In this document: piece by piece, positions 27,777 through 37,073 of the stretch
Position numbering within the stretch: the first letter of the stretch is position 1
How the letters are laid out: every line of letters starts with the position of its first letter
The notes under the pieces: generated by a model
What the model was told of the DNA's origin: nothing
Database searches by the model: none
The model's input: the letters and a program-made list of their open reading frames with translations, nothing else
Translations under genes and position numbers: made by a program
Assembly: GCF_014207185.1 (NCBI RefSeq)
Contig: NZ_JACHCP010000002.1
Coordinates: forward strand, 248,001 to 312,000
Source of the DNA: Rhodanobacter sp. A1T4
GTDB taxonomy: Bacteria; Pseudomonadota; Gammaproteobacteria; Xanthomonadales; Rhodanobacteraceae
Reading direction: 5' to 3'
Length of the DNA: 64,000 bases

Positions 27777-28077
27777 CAGGCTTTCCTTGGATTGAATCGA
27801 CGAATAGCCTTTATCGTATGCCGGACGAGAGCATGGTTTGCAACGCCAAAGATGAAGATTTCGCACAAGTAACCTTCATGACTCACGCGATAGTTGGCCG
27901 CTCCGCTAGCTATCGCCAACCCCGCATTTTGCTTCGTTGCAACAAAAACGAGCATGGCGGCAGTTATCACGCTATACTTGGCGGCGAAGTCGTTCTGACT
28001 TCAGCGGCGACCCGCCGCATTTATCCCCAAGTCTGCAACACGGTATCAACACTCCGGGTTGCTCAGGAGTGTTTCCA
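27777..28077. other. Divergent intergenic region, MFS gene / rhlE-like gene
   Basis: This 301-bp gap must contain both promoters. A TATACT -10-like hexamer lies at 27973-27978, but no good -35 stands 16-18 bp upstream of it. The right end carries the helicase 5' leader with the hairpin described separately. No gene was seen. Confidence 0.6.
28048..28073 (+). promoter_or_regulatory. Hairpin sequestering the rhlE-like Shine-Dalgarno
   Basis: AACACTCC and GGAGTGTT form a perfect 8-bp stem around a 10-base loop. The right arm contains the AGGAG Shine-Dalgarno that lies eight bases before the ATG at 28078. Translation may thus depend on opening this structure. Confidence 0.6.
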
Positions 28078-29403
28078 ATGTCTTTCGATTCGCTGGGCCT
28101 TGCGCCCGCGTTGTTGCGTGCGCTTGCCGATTACGGCTACACCAAACCCACCCCGATCCAGGCCGCCGCGATTCCACCCGCGCTGGAAGGTCACGACCTG
28201 CTCGCTGCCGCGCAAACCGGCACCGGCAAGACAGCAGCCTTCGTGCTGCCGCTGCTGCAGCGCCTTTCGACCAGCGGCCAGACGATGACGCGTCGTCCGC
28301 GCGCGCTCATTCTTACCCCGACCCGCGAACTGGCTGCCCAGGTTCATGAGAACCTGCGCGACTACGGCAAGCACATGCAGGTCAGCGCTACCACCATCTT
28401 CGGCGGCGTCAGCATGGGGCCGCAGATCAACGCACTGCGCCGTGGCGTCGACGTAGTCATCGCTACGCCCGGTCGTTTAATGGACCACATGCAACAGCGC
28501 ACGCTGGATCTGTCCGGCGTCGAAACGCTGATCCTGGACGAAGCCGACCGCATGCTCGACATGGGCTTCCTGCCTGCGCTGAAGCGCATCCTCGTGGCGT
28601 TGCCGAAAAAGCGGCACACGATGCTGTTCTCTGCGACCTTCGCTCCGGCGATCAAGGCGCTGGCGATGGAGTTCATGCACAATCCGCGCGAGATTTCGGT
28701 CTCGGCACCGAACACCGTCACCACCCTGGTCAGCCATCAGGTGCATCCGGTCGACGCAGCGCGCAAGCGCGATCTGCTGTTGCACCTGCTGTCGGTCGAC
28801 AGCCGTCGCCAGTCGCTAGTGTTCAGCCGCACCAAGCATGGCGCTGACAAGCTGGTGACCTTCCTCAATGCCTCGGGTCTGCGCACCGCCGCGATTCACG
28901 GCAACAAGAGCCAGAACGCCCGCACCCGCGCCTTGAGCGATTTCAAGAGCGGCCGCGTCACCGTATTGGTTGCCACCGACATCGCCGCTCGCGGTATCGA
29001 TATCGATCAACTGCCGATCGTGATCAACTTCGATCTGCCGATGGTGGCCGAGGATTACGTGCATCGCATTGGCCGCACGGGTCGTGCCGGTTCGGAAGGC
29101 CTGGCGATTTCGCTGGTCAGCCACGACGAGTCCGGCCTGCTGCGCGACATCCGCAAGCTGCTGAACCAGGATATCGCGATCAACAATGTGGCCGGTTACG
29201 AGCCATCGCATCCGCTGCGCCTGGATGCCGGTGCACCACGTCCGGTGCAGCGTCCTCAGCAACGTGCACCGCAGCGTCAACCGCGTCAGGGCAAGACCTC
29301 GACATCGGCACGCCCAACCGGCTTTGCTTCGCCGGGCCGCAGTGATCACGCTGCCGGCAATCACAAGCGCCGTTCGAACCAGCGCCCAGCCGCTAAGGCG
29401 TAA
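28078..29403 (+). CDS. rhlE: DEAD-box RNA helicase, RhlE-like
   Basis: The 441-residue protein starts [21 protein letters not shown] (Q-motif region) and has motif I AQTGTGKT, Ia [24 protein letters not shown], and [12 protein letters not shown]. The short core ends near residue 370 and is followed by a basic Pro/Gln/Arg tail, as in RhlE. RhlE helicases act in RNA turnover and ribosome assembly in the cold. The ATG at 28078 has AGGAG eight bases upstream, inside a hairpin. A terminator and a 24-bp tandem repeat follow. Confidence 0.88.
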   Translation: MSFDSLGLAPALLRALADYGYTKPTPIQAAAIPPALEGHDLLAAAQTGTGKTAAFVLPLLQRLSTSGQTMTRRPRALILTPTRELAAQVHENLRDYGKHMQVSATTIFGGVSMGPQINALRRGVDVVIATPGRLMDHMQQRTLDLSGVETLILDEADRMLDMGFLPALKRILVALPKKRHTMLFSATFAPAIKALAMEFMHNPREISVSAPNTVTTLVSHQVHPVDAARKRDLLLHLLSVDSRRQSLVFSRTKHGADKLVTFLNASGLRTAAIHGNKSQNARTRALSDFKSGRVTVLVATDIAARGIDIDQLPIVINFDLPMVAEDYVHRIGRTGRAGSEGLAISLVSHDESGLLRDIRKLLNQDIAINNVAGYEPSHPLRLDAGAPRPVQRPQQRAPQRQPRQGKTSTSARPTGFASPGRSDHAAGNHKRRSNQRPAAKA

Positions 29404-29473
29404 GTAGCGTCAAGTTCAAATAAATAAGTAGCGTCAAGTTCAAATAAATAAGTAGCGTCAAGTTCAAATAAAA
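29402..29473 (+). repeat. Three tandem copies of a 24-bp repeat
   Basis: The unit AAGTAGCGTCAAGTTCAAAT plus AAAT is repeated three times with a 24-bp period, starting in the stop codon of the rhlE-like gene. The last copy is one base short and runs into the terminator. It looks like a recent local duplication in the 3' untranslated region. Confidence 0.95.
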
Positions 29474-29497
29474 AAGCGGCCTCATGGCCGCTTTTTT
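29470..29497 (+). terminator. rho-independent terminator
   Basis: Stem GCGGCC/GGCCGC extended by A6/T6 with a TCAT loop. It follows the rhlE-like gene and the tandem repeats, and can work in both directions for the convergent fghA. Confidence 0.9.
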
Positions 29498-29570
29498 GTG
29501 AACGCATTGTCGGGCTCGTTGGGATCTAGCAAAAACGGACCTTTGAGTCGTTCACGCTTAGTAGCCAAGA

Positions 29571-30419
29571 TCAAAGCAAGCCCAGCGCCGTGGCGTGATG
29601 GCGCAGATGGTCTTCCATGAATGTCGAGATAAACCAGTAGCTATGGTCGTAACCCGGCTGCCGGCGCAAAAGCAGCTCCTGCCCCGCTTCAGCGCAGGCC
29701 TGATCGAACAGTTCAGGTTTCAATTGGCCTTCCAGAAACTGATCGGCCTCGCCCTGATCGATCAGGATCGTGCCCGGAAAGGTCTGCTTCCTCACCAGCT
29801 GGCAGGCGTCGTACTGCGCCCAACTTGATCGATCATCGCCGAGGTAACGCGGCAACGCCTTCAGCCCCCACGGCACCTCGCTCGGCGCCACGATCGGTGC
29901 GAAAGCCGATACCGAGCGATAGCGATCCGGATGTTTCAACGCGATGGTCAGGGCGCCATGACCGCCCATCGAATGGCCAAAGATACTGCTGCGCGCGGCG
30001 TCCACCGGAAAGTTTTTGGCGATCAGTGCGGGCAATTCGTCAACGATGTAGCTGTACATGCGAAAGTGCGCCGACCATGGCGCCTGCGTGGCATCCACGT
30101 AAAATCCAGCGCCCTCACCAAATTCCCAATCGCCGGTGGCACCTTCGATGTGGGTACCGCGCGGGCTGGTATCGGGCATCACCAGGATCAATCCCAGTTC
30201 GGCCGCCAACCGCTGCGTACCGGCCTTGATGGTGGCTGTCTCTTCGGTGCAGGTGAGCCCGGCGAGGTAATACAGCACCGGACATGGTCCCTGCACCGCT
30301 TGCGGCGGCTGATACACCGCGAATCGCATCGGACCAGCACAGCTTTCCGATTGATGACGGTAAAACCCCTGCACGCCACCGTGGCAACGCTGCTCGGAAA
30401 TCGTTTCGATCATGCTCAT
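29571..30419 (-). CDS. fghA: S-formylglutathione hydrolase
   Basis: Serine hydrolase that releases formate from S-formylglutathione in glutathione-dependent formaldehyde detoxification. The 282-residue product has the oxyanion region YLAGLTCTEE, the nucleophile elbow GHSMGGHG with S150, an Asp in LIDQGEADQFL and the catalytic His in GYDHSYWF. The ATG at 30419 lies five bases after an AGGAG; neighbouring ATGs at 30422 and 30413 are alternatives. The partner dehydrogenase (frmA/adhC) is not in the window. Confidence 0.92.
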   Translation of the reverse strand: MSMIETISEQRCHGGVQGFYRHQSESCAGPMRFAVYQPPQAVQGPCPVLYYLAGLTCTEETATIKAGTQRLAAELGLILVMPDTSPRGTHIEGATGDWEFGEGAGFYVDATQAPWSAHFRMYSYIVDELPALIAKNFPVDAARSSIFGHSMGGHGALTIALKHPDRYRSVSAFAPIVAPSEVPWGLKALPRYLGDDRSSWAQYDACQLVRKQTFPGTILIDQGEADQFLEGQLKPELFDQACAEAGQELLLRRQPGYDHSYWFISTFMEDHLRHHATALGLL

Positions 30420-30487
30420 CATCGCTCCTGACTGTCTACCGAACGGCGATGATAAATGCGCGCCGCACGACCTCTCCAAACAACCGC

Positions 30488-31237
30488 TCAGCGCTCCTGA
30501 TCGGTCGGCCGCAGCAGTACCTCGTTGATGCAGACATGTGAAGGCCGAGTGACGCAGAACAGGATCGTTTCAGCGATATCCTCGGCCTGCAACTGGCGCA
30601 TTTCCTTCGCACGCGCATCGAGCGACTGACGGCTGGCAGAATGACCAATGTGATCGCGCAATTCGGTCTCCACCATGCCGGGCTCGATCACGCTGACACG
30701 GATGTTGTCCTTGTAGATTTCGCGCCGCAGCGCCTCGGAGAAACCGACCACGCCGAACTTGGTCGCCGCATACGCGGCCGCCATGGGATTGGCGACACGC
30801 CCGGCGACCGAGGCAACATTGACGATATGTCCGTCGTGGCGCGCGCGCATGCCAGCCAGCACAGCCTGGGTAGAGGCGATCAGACTGAGCACGTTGAGCT
30901 CCAGCATGCTCCGCCAACGGCCGAGATCAGCCTCGGCGACCGGCTCCAGGTACATCACGCCGGCGTTGTTGATCAGGATATCGAGCCGGCCGAAATGCGC
31001 CTCGGTATCGGCAACGATGCGCTGGGCTTCATGTTCGTTCAGCAGATCGGCCACCAGCACGAGCGGTTCCGTGCCCAGCTCACGCAAGCGCGCAGCGAGT
31101 GCCTGCAGGCGATCTTCGCGGCGCGCCACAATGGCGACCTTGGCTCCGGCTTCAGCCAGCGCCAGTGCGGTTGCCTCGCCAATGCCGGACGAAGCGCCAG
31201 TGACCAGGGCGACACGATCGTTGAGTCGATGATTCAT
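30488..31237 (-). CDS. Classical SDR oxidoreductase
   Basis: The 249-residue protein has TGASSGIG (13-20), NNAG (90-93), catalytic S143 and YAATK with Y156/K160, the complete active site of classical SDRs. The closest-looking described group is YdfG-like (serine/3-hydroxy acid dehydrogenases, NADP-dependent), with a C-terminal substrate region EPGMVETELRDH. An AGGAG Shine-Dalgarno precedes the ATG. Its stop lies 68 bases upstream of the fghA start on the same strand, so co-transcription is possible. Confidence 0.88.
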   Translation of the reverse strand: MNHRLNDRVALVTGASSGIGEATALALAEAGAKVAIVARREDRLQALAARLRELGTEPLVLVADLLNEHEAQRIVADTEAHFGRLDILINNAGVMYLEPVAEADLGRWRSMLELNVLSLIASTQAVLAGMRARHDGHIVNVASVAGRVANPMAAAYAATKFGVVGFSEALRREIYKDNIRVSVIEPGMVETELRDHIGHSASRQSLDARAKEMRQLQAEDIAETILFCVTRPSHVCINEVLLRPTDQER

Positions 31238-31384
31238 TTTTTCTCCTGACGAGGATCATTGGCGCGTTGATTAGCACAAAGCCGCGCAATTAAGCATGTT
31301 GCATCGGGCCTTGACGCAAGGGGCTGTTACAATAGAACTCTTCTTACACCCTTGCATGCCCTCTGCATGACATCGAAGGCTCCC

Positions 31385-33358
31385 ATGTCCCCCGCGTCTC
31401 CCGATTCCACCCCGGCCACCGCTGCCGGTTTCAGCGCCCTTGGTCTCCCCGCCGAGGTGCTCCGCGTTCTTGGCGATGTCGGCTACGAGTCGCCGTCGCC
31501 AATCCAGGCCGCGACCATTCCGCCGTTGATGGAAGGCCGCGATGTGCTCGGTCAGGCACAGACCGGCACCGGCAAGACCGCCGCGTTTGCGCTGCCAATC
31601 CTGTCGCGCATCCATCCGCGTGCTGGCAAGCCGCAGGCGCTGGTACTGGCACCGACGCGCGAATTGGCCATCCAGGTGGCTGAAGCGTTCCAACGCTACG
31701 CCGCACATATCCCCGGTTTTCAGGTGCTGCCGATCTACGGCGGCCAAAGCTACGGCCCGCAGCTGCATTCGCTCAAACGTGGCGTGCATGTTGTCGTCGG
31801 CACGCCCGGCCGCGTGATCGACCATCTGGACAAGGGCACGCTGGATCTGTCCGAGCTGCGCTTCCTGGTGCTCGACGAAGCCGACGAAATGCTGCGCATG
31901 GGCTTTATCGACGACGTCGAGAAGGTGCTGCAGGCCACGCCGCCGGAACGTCAGGTCGCACTGTTCTCGGCGACCATGCCGTCGGTGATCCGCAAGATCG
32001 CGCAGAAGCACCTGAAGGATCCGGTCGAAGTCACGATCAAGTCGTCGACGACTACCGCGCCCAACATCCGCCAGCGTTACTGGTTCGTCAGCGGCATGCA
32101 CAAGCTCGATGCGTTGACGCGTATCCTCGAAGCCGAACCGTTCGACGCGATGATCATCTTTGCGCGCACCAAGCAGGCCACCGACGAACTGGCCGGCAAA
32201 CTGCAGGCTCGCGGGCTGGCGGCAGCCGCCATCAATGGTGACGTCGCGCAGGCACAGCGTGAACGCGTGATCCAGCAGCTGAAGGATGGCAAGCTGGATA
32301 TTCTCGTGGCGACCGACGTCGCCGCGCGCGGCCTCGACGTAGAGCGCATCAGCCACGTGTTCAATTACGACATTCCCTATGACACCGAAAGCTACGTGCA
32401 CCGCATCGGTCGCACTGGCCGTGCCGGCCGCAGCGGTGAGGCGATCCTGTTCGTCAGCCCACGCGAAAAGGGCATGCTGGGTGCAATCGAACGCGCCACA
32501 CGCCAGCCGATCGAACAGATGCAGCTGCCGTCCGTCGACGTGGTCAACGACGTACGCATCAGCAAGTTCAAGCAGCGCATCAGTGACATGCGTGCGCAGG
32601 GTGACCTTGGCGAGTTTCAGAAGCTGATCGAGCAGTACGAGCAGGAGCACAACGTGCCGGCGATCGAAATCGCCGCGGCGTTGGCGCGTATCGCCCAGGG
32701 CGATCAGCCGCTGCTGCTGGCACCACCGCCGAAGCGCGAAAAGTACGAGTCTGCGCCGCGCGAGCATTCGTCGCGTGAAAGGGCTTCACATGATCGACCG
32801 GATCGTCCATCGCGCGATCGACCCACCAGCGAGCGCCGCCCACCTGCGGATCGCGATAGCCCAACCAGCCGTCCGGCACGCGACTTCAAGCCGCGTGAGT
32901 CAGCTGCGCACGACGGCGCACCGCCGCGCGAGTTCGGCAACCGTCCGGTGCGTGCACACGCCACCGAGGAAGGCAAGCGCACCTATCGCGTCGAAGTCGG
33001 CCACGAGCACGGCGTGAAGCCGGGCAATATCATTGGTGCCATCGCCAACGAAGCCGGGCTGGAAAGCCAGTTCATCGGCCGCCTCAGCATCCGTGATCAC
33101 TACAGCCTGATCGACCTGCCCGACGGCATGCCGAAGGAAGTGTTCGAGCATCTGAAAAAGGTCTGGGTGGTACAGCAGCAGCTGCGCATCCACGAGTGGG
33201 ATGGCAACGACACCGCCTCTGGCAGCGCACCGCCGGCACGCAAGCCCGGGGGTACAGGAAAAACTGGTGGACCTAAGCCCGGTGGATTCAAACCCGGTGG
33301 TCCCAAGCCAGGAGGCTTCAAACCGGGCGGCAGCAAGCCACCGCACCGCAAGCCGTAA
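31385..33358 (+). CDS. deaD: DEAD-box RNA helicase DeaD/CsdA-like
   Basis: The 657-residue product has a complete DEAD core ([37 protein letters not shown]), then an Arg/Asp/Ser-rich linker (about 450-540), a DbpA-type RNA-binding domain (YRVEVGHEHGVKPGNIIGAI onward, about 555-630) and a C-terminal tail of KPGG(F/P) repeats. This is the CsdA layout, associated with cold-shock ribosome assembly and mRNA decay. The ATG at 31385 is chosen because GAAGG lies six bases upstream; two earlier in-frame ATGs would add 6 or 11 residues. It is a second DEAD-box gene 2 kb from the rhlE-like gene. Confidence 0.92.
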   Translation: MSPASPDSTPATAAGFSALGLPAEVLRVLGDVGYESPSPIQAATIPPLMEGRDVLGQAQTGTGKTAAFALPILSRIHPRAGKPQALVLAPTRELAIQVAEAFQRYAAHIPGFQVLPIYGGQSYGPQLHSLKRGVHVVVGTPGRVIDHLDKGTLDLSELRFLVLDEADEMLRMGFIDDVEKVLQATPPERQVALFSATMPSVIRKIAQKHLKDPVEVTIKSSTTTAPNIRQRYWFVSGMHKLDALTRILEAEPFDAMIIFARTKQATDELAGKLQARGLAAAAINGDVAQAQRERVIQQLKDGKLDILVATDVAARGLDVERISHVFNYDIPYDTESYVHRIGRTGRAGRSGEAILFVSPREKGMLGAIERATRQPIEQMQLPSVDVVNDVRISKFKQRISDMRAQGDLGEFQKLIEQYEQEHNVPAIEIAAALARIAQGDQPLLLAPPPKREKYESAPREHSSRERASHDRPDRPSRDRPTSERRPPADRDSPTSRPARDFKPRESAAHDGAPPREFGNRPVRAHATEEGKRTYRVEVGHEHGVKPGNIIGAIANEAGLESQFIGRLSIRDHYSLIDLPDGMPKEVFEHLKKVWVVQQQLRIHEWDGNDTASGSAPPARKPGGTGKTGGPKPGGFKPGGPKPGGFKPGGSKPPHRKP

Positions 33359-33361
33359 ATG

Positions 33362-33390
33362 AAAGCCGCAGCCTCGTGCTGCGGCTTTTT
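33362..33390 (+). terminator. rho-independent terminator of deaD
   Basis: Perfect 11-bp stem AAAGCCGCAGC/GCTGCGGCTTT with loop CTCGT and trailing T5, directly after the deaD stop codon. Confidence 0.92.
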
Positions 33391-33521
33391 GCCGAGCGCT
33401 TCGTCGCGGCAGCGATTGTTTCGAACAGGCGACGGACCGTTTCTTCGAGGCCCCTGCCCACGACGCTGCAAATGCTGCGATTGCCCCTATCTTTGGGTCA
33501 TCGCATCAAGACCCTATCGCC

Positions 33522-34304
33522 ATGAATTCACTGCCCAGTCTCTACATCTCGCATGGCTCGCCGATGACCGCGCTGCAGCCGGGCCTCACCGGCAAGCGGC
33601 TAACCGAATTGGCCTCGCTGCTGCCCAAGCCACGCGCTATCGTCATGGCCAGCGCGCACTGGCTCTCTCGCAAGCCGCAGGTCGGCGCTTCGATCGCGCC
33701 GGAAACCATCCATGATTTTCGCGGCTTTCCCTCACCGCTGTATGAGCTGCGTTACCCGGCACCAGGTTCTCCCGAGCTGGCCGAGCAGGTCGCTCAATTG
33801 CTGGATCGCGCGAACCTTCCTGCCGTGATCAACCCCGATCGCGGGCTCGATCATGGCGCATGGGTGCCGCTGCGGCTGCTGTATCCCGACGCTGATATTC
33901 CGGTGGTACCCATCACTATCCAGCCCGAACTTGGCCCGACGCATCAGTACGCGGTGGGTCAGGCGTTGTCGTCACTGCGCGACGAGGGAGTGCTGGTGAT
34001 CGGCTCAGGCAGCATCACCCACAATCTGCACGATTTCGGCGCCGGTTACAGCGACGAGCGGAAAGCTCCATACGTGTTGCCATTTATCGAATGGATCGAG
34101 CAGCGGCTGGCTGAGGGCGATGTCGATGCCCTGCTCGACTATCGACGCCAGGCGCCGGGCGCCGAACGCGCGCATCCCACCGATGAGCATTTGTTGCCGC
34201 TGTTCGTGGCGCTTGGTGCGGCCGGCCCCAAAGCACTCGCGCAACGGATCGATGCCGGTATTGATCTGGGCTTTCTGGCCATGGATATCTATCGCTTCAA
34301 CTGA
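33522..34304 (+). CDS. ygiD: YgiD-type extradiol dioxygenase (4,5-DOPA dioxygenase family)
   Basis: The 260-residue protein belongs to the class III extradiol LigB superfamily. It has metal-site histidines in SHGSPM (His 11), a DHGAWVPL motif and the late GSGSITHNL motif. E. coli YgiD opens the ring of L-DOPA in a zinc- or iron-dependent manner; the natural substrate in bacteria is unclear. The gene follows the deaD terminator and is convergent with the YkgJ-like gene. Confidence 0.88.
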   Translation: MNSLPSLYISHGSPMTALQPGLTGKRLTELASLLPKPRAIVMASAHWLSRKPQVGASIAPETIHDFRGFPSPLYELRYPAPGSPELAEQVAQLLDRANLPAVINPDRGLDHGAWVPLRLLYPDADIPVVPITIQPELGPTHQYAVGQALSSLRDEGVLVIGSGSITHNLHDFGAGYSDERKAPYVLPFIEWIEQRLAEGDVDALLDYRRQAPGAERAHPTDEHLLPLFVALGAAGPKALAQRIDAGIDLGFLAMDIYRFN

Positions 34305-34331
34305 TGGCACGGCGCGAGTAAATCGAACGGA

Positions 34332-34706
34332 TCATTCGAGGTTCGGAAATGACGCATGTGGCGCCGGCCAGTCGTTCGGCGTCAGCAGCGGCAGTCCATG
34401 CGCAAGGCGCGCCTTGTCGCACTGCGCGCTGACCGTGCCGAATTCCCATGACGGCACCACCTCGCGACACACCGACGGTCGCTGTTCGTAGATGCCGCAA
34501 TGCGCGGCTTCGCCAACGACTCCAACCAGCGCGACACAGCGCGGCTTGGCGGCATTGGTGCCGCGCATCGCCAGCCGATGCGGATCCAGTTTTTCGGTCA
34601 GTTCCGCCGGCACGCTACCGTCAGTGATCACGTCGGCTTCCGACCAATGAAACGCCACGCGAAAGAACGCGCAGCAGGCGCCACAACGCAGACAGGGGTG
34701 GTCCAT
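34332..34706 (-). CDS. YkgJ-family cysteine cluster protein
   Basis: The 124-residue protein starts MDHPCLRCGACCAFF, the CxxCxxCC signature of the zinc/iron-chelating YkgJ (UPF0153) family. Further cysteines in CVALV, HCGIYEQRPSVCREV and QCDKAR complete the cluster. The product probably binds an Fe-S cluster or zinc; its role is unknown. An ATG 12 codons upstream is an alternative start; neither has a good Shine-Dalgarno, and the shorter form matches the family N-terminus. Confidence 0.8.
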   Translation of the reverse strand: MDHPCLRCGACCAFFRVAFHWSEADVITDGSVPAELTEKLDPHRLAMRGTNAAKPRCVALVGVVGEAAHCGIYEQRPSVCREVVPSWEFGTVSAQCDKARLAHGLPLLTPNDWPAPHASFPNLE

Positions 34707-34796
34707 CGGGTTGATCAAAAGAAACTCGCTGGCATGCGACACGCGTACTTCGACACAGGCGAAACCGGCGGCCTCGCATAACGCATCAAATCAGCC

Positions 34797-35657
34797 TCAT
34801 GGTTCGCCGGCGAACGTATTGCACTGAGCCATGTCACCACTGTTGAGTCCGGCCTTGAACCATTTCACGCGCTGCGCCGAGGTGCCGTGGGTGAATGAAT
34901 CGGGCACCACTCGACCCTGCGCCTGCTCCTGCAACGTGTCGTCACCGATCTGACTGGCCGCATTGAGCGCCGACTCCACATCGCCTGGCTGCAACCATTG
35001 CAATCGGGCCTGCGTGCGATTGGCCCAAACCCCCGCATAGCAATCTGCCTGCAACTCCTGGCGCACGGAGAGTCCATCGGCGCCATCCATCGGGGCACCA
35101 CGGCGGCGTGCCGCTTCCACCTGATCGAACACACCTGTCAGCTTCTGCACGTGATGACCGACTTCATGCGCGATCACGTAGGCACGCGCGAAATCCCCGG
35201 AAGCATGAAAGCGATTTTGCAGTTCCTGGAAAAACGTCAGATCCAGATACACCTTCTGATCGCCCGGGCAGTAGAACGGTCCGACCGCGGTGGATGCCGC
35301 GCCGCAAGCGGTGTTGACGCCACCGCTGAACAGCTCCAGCTTGGGATCGACATAGGTCCCGCCGCTAGCCGCAAAAATATCGCCCCAGGTTTTTTCGGTC
35401 GAACCGAGAATACGGCTGACAAATTCCTTCTGCTGCGGATCGACCTGCGCGGGCTGCGAGGTCTGCGTCGGTGCACTGGTCTGGTTACCGCCCTGATCGA
35501 GCAGCGCCAGCGGATTTTTGAAAAAGATCCAGCCCAGGATCGCCAGCACCACGATGCCGCCGATGCCCATGCGGCCACCGCCGAAACGCGGGCCACCACC
35601 ACCGTTGCCGCTATCGACTTCGACGTTGTTGCTGCTCTCGCCTTTCTGCCAATCCAT
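34797..35657 (-). CDS. ypfJ: YpfJ-family neutral zinc metallopeptidase
   Basis: The 286-residue product has a Gly-rich N-terminus, one membrane segment (about 31-47), then a DUF480-like/zincin domain with HEVGH at 164-168 and downstream Glu-containing LQADCYAGVW. Cysteines near 118 and 130 and in DCYAG could form disulfides in the periplasm. The family is described as putative neutral zinc metallopeptidase; substrates are unknown. Its length matches E. coli YpfJ (287). Confidence 0.9.
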   Translation of the reverse strand: MDWQKGESSNNVEVDSGNGGGGPRFGGGRMGIGGIVVLAILGWIFFKNPLALLDQGGNQTSAPTQTSQPAQVDPQQKEFVSRILGSTEKTWGDIFAASGGTYVDPKLELFSGGVNTACGAASTAVGPFYCPGDQKVYLDLTFFQELQNRFHASGDFARAYVIAHEVGHHVQKLTGVFDQVEAARRRGAPMDGADGLSVRQELQADCYAGVWANRTQARLQWLQPGDVESALNAASQIGDDTLQEQAQGRVVPDSFTHGTSAQRVKWFKAGLNSGDMAQCNTFAGEP

Positions 35658-35777
35658 ATATCCCCCGATGGCTGATGCATCGCGCCCGATGCCGCCCGAC
35701 GAAGATAGCGTCTTGCATCCATTAGCGCCACGCAGGCGCTACGGTTACAGTGCACGCTTAATCCAAGAGTCCCGATC

Positions 35778-36173
35778 ATGATCGAACTGCCCGCGCTGGT
35801 AACCCTGCTGACCGTGCTGCTGCTGTTCGGCACCCTTTTCGTCACCGGCAAGGCACGAGGCAAGTACGACATCAAGGCACCGGCGGTCAGCGGTCACCCG
35901 AGCTTCGAGCGCGCCTATCGGGTGCAGATGAACACCATCGAGAATACGGTGATGTTTCTGCCGGTGCTCTGGCTAGCGGCCTCGCATGGTTTTGGCGGCC
36001 TCTGGGCCGGCACCGCCGGGCTGGTGTGGCTGGTCGGTCGCGTCTGGTACGCACTGGCCTATCTGAAAGATCCGACCACGCGCGGCGGCGGTTTTGGCCT
36101 GAGCACGCTAGCCTGGGCGGCGCTACTGGTGATGGCTGGCATCGGCATCGTGCGTGCCATGATGATCGGCTGA
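35778..36173 (+). CDS. MAPEG-family membrane protein
   Basis: The 131-residue protein has four predicted membrane helices and the MAPEG signature FERAYRVQMNTIENTVMFLP, with the Arg and Glu that coordinate glutathione in characterised members. Family members are glutathione-dependent transferases/peroxidases or leukotriene synthases; the bacterial activity here is inferred. The ATG follows seven or so bases after AAGAG. Confidence 0.88.
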   Translation: MIELPALVTLLTVLLLFGTLFVTGKARGKYDIKAPAVSGHPSFERAYRVQMNTIENTVMFLPVLWLAASHGFGGLWAGTAGLVWLVGRVWYALAYLKDPTTRGGGFGLSTLAWAALLVMAGIGIVRAMMIG

Positions 36174-36206
36174 AGCACCGGGCAAAGTGGTCGATTGCGT
36201 TATTCG

Positions 36207-37064
36207 ATGAATACCCTTCCGGCACAACACAAGCGTGTGCCGCCGCTGTTCGATGACCGGCGCACCTCGATCGAGCCGCCCGGCCTATGGGCTGCCGCGG
36301 GTTTCATCACGCTGTATTTTCTGCTGCAGGCGGTGGTGAGCGGGCTGATCGCCATGCTGATGGGCCTGTTCACCGGCTACGTTCAGATGGATCGTGGCAT
36401 CGAGCCGGTCGGCGCGGAAATCCGCACGATGCTCGATCAATCCGGCATGCCCGCAATCCTGGTGATGCTGACGCTGGGTGTGGTTACGGCAATACTTTTG
36501 CCGATGGTTCGCAGGAAATGGCCCCTGCTATGGAACCAGGCGATGCCGCCCGGCCTGGGCGTTGTGCTGCCAATGAATCCCATTTTCTTTGCACTGGCGG
36601 TCATCGTCGGGCTGACGGCACCACTCGTCGGCGGACTGCTGACGGCACTGCTGGCACATGGCGGGACGGTGACTCAGGACATTCAGGATCTCGGCTTGCA
36701 GACGCCGTTGGCGCTGCGCATCGTACTGGTGGTCGTCGTGGCGAGCCTGGGACCGATCGTGGAAGAGCTGCTGTTCCGCGGCGTGCTGCTATCGGCCTTG
36801 ATGCAGCCGGCTCTGATGCGGCCGGCCCTGATGCAACGTTGGCGAACGGGCTGGAGCATCGCGATCAGCGCGCTGCTATTCGCCCTGGTGCACCTGCCCA
36901 GCATGCAATGGCAGTGGTACGCGCTGCCGGACCTAGCCCTGCTGGCCGCTGCGCTCGCCTGGCTGCGGTTGCGCTCCGGCTCGCTATGGCCTGCCGTGCT
37001 GGCCCATGGCATCAACAATCTGCTGGCGGTCGTGGTGTGGTTTGCCGCTGCCGCTATAGCCTGA
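36207..37064 (+). CDS. CPBP-family intramembrane metalloprotease
   Basis: The 285-residue polytopic protein has the CPBP (Abi/CAAX protease) motifs EELLFRGVLLS near residue 186, FALVHLP near 230 and HGINNLLAV near the C-terminus, which supply the glutamates, histidines and asparagine of the active site. About seven membrane segments are predicted. Members process prenylated or other membrane proteins, or act in bacteriocin self-immunity. The ATG at 36207 is used; a TTG four codons upstream is an alternative start. Confidence 0.85.
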   Translation: MNTLPAQHKRVPPLFDDRRTSIEPPGLWAAAGFITLYFLLQAVVSGLIAMLMGLFTGYVQMDRGIEPVGAEIRTMLDQSGMPAILVMLTLGVVTAILLPMVRRKWPLLWNQAMPPGLGVVLPMNPIFFALAVIVGLTAPLVGGLLTALLAHGGTVTQDIQDLGLQTPLALRIVLVVVVASLGPIVEELLFRGVLLSALMQPALMRPALMQRWRTGWSIAISALLFALVHLPSMQWQWYALPDLALLAAALAWLRLRSGSLWPAVLAHGINNLLAVVVWFAAAAIA

Positions 37065-37073
37065 GCCCGACGG

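Noticed and set aside
31271..32767. 498-codon open frame antisense to deaD
   Set aside because: It mirrors the codon phase of the highly conserved DEAD-box gene on the other strand; GC-rich coding DNA commonly keeps an antisense frame open. No domain or Shine-Dalgarno was found.
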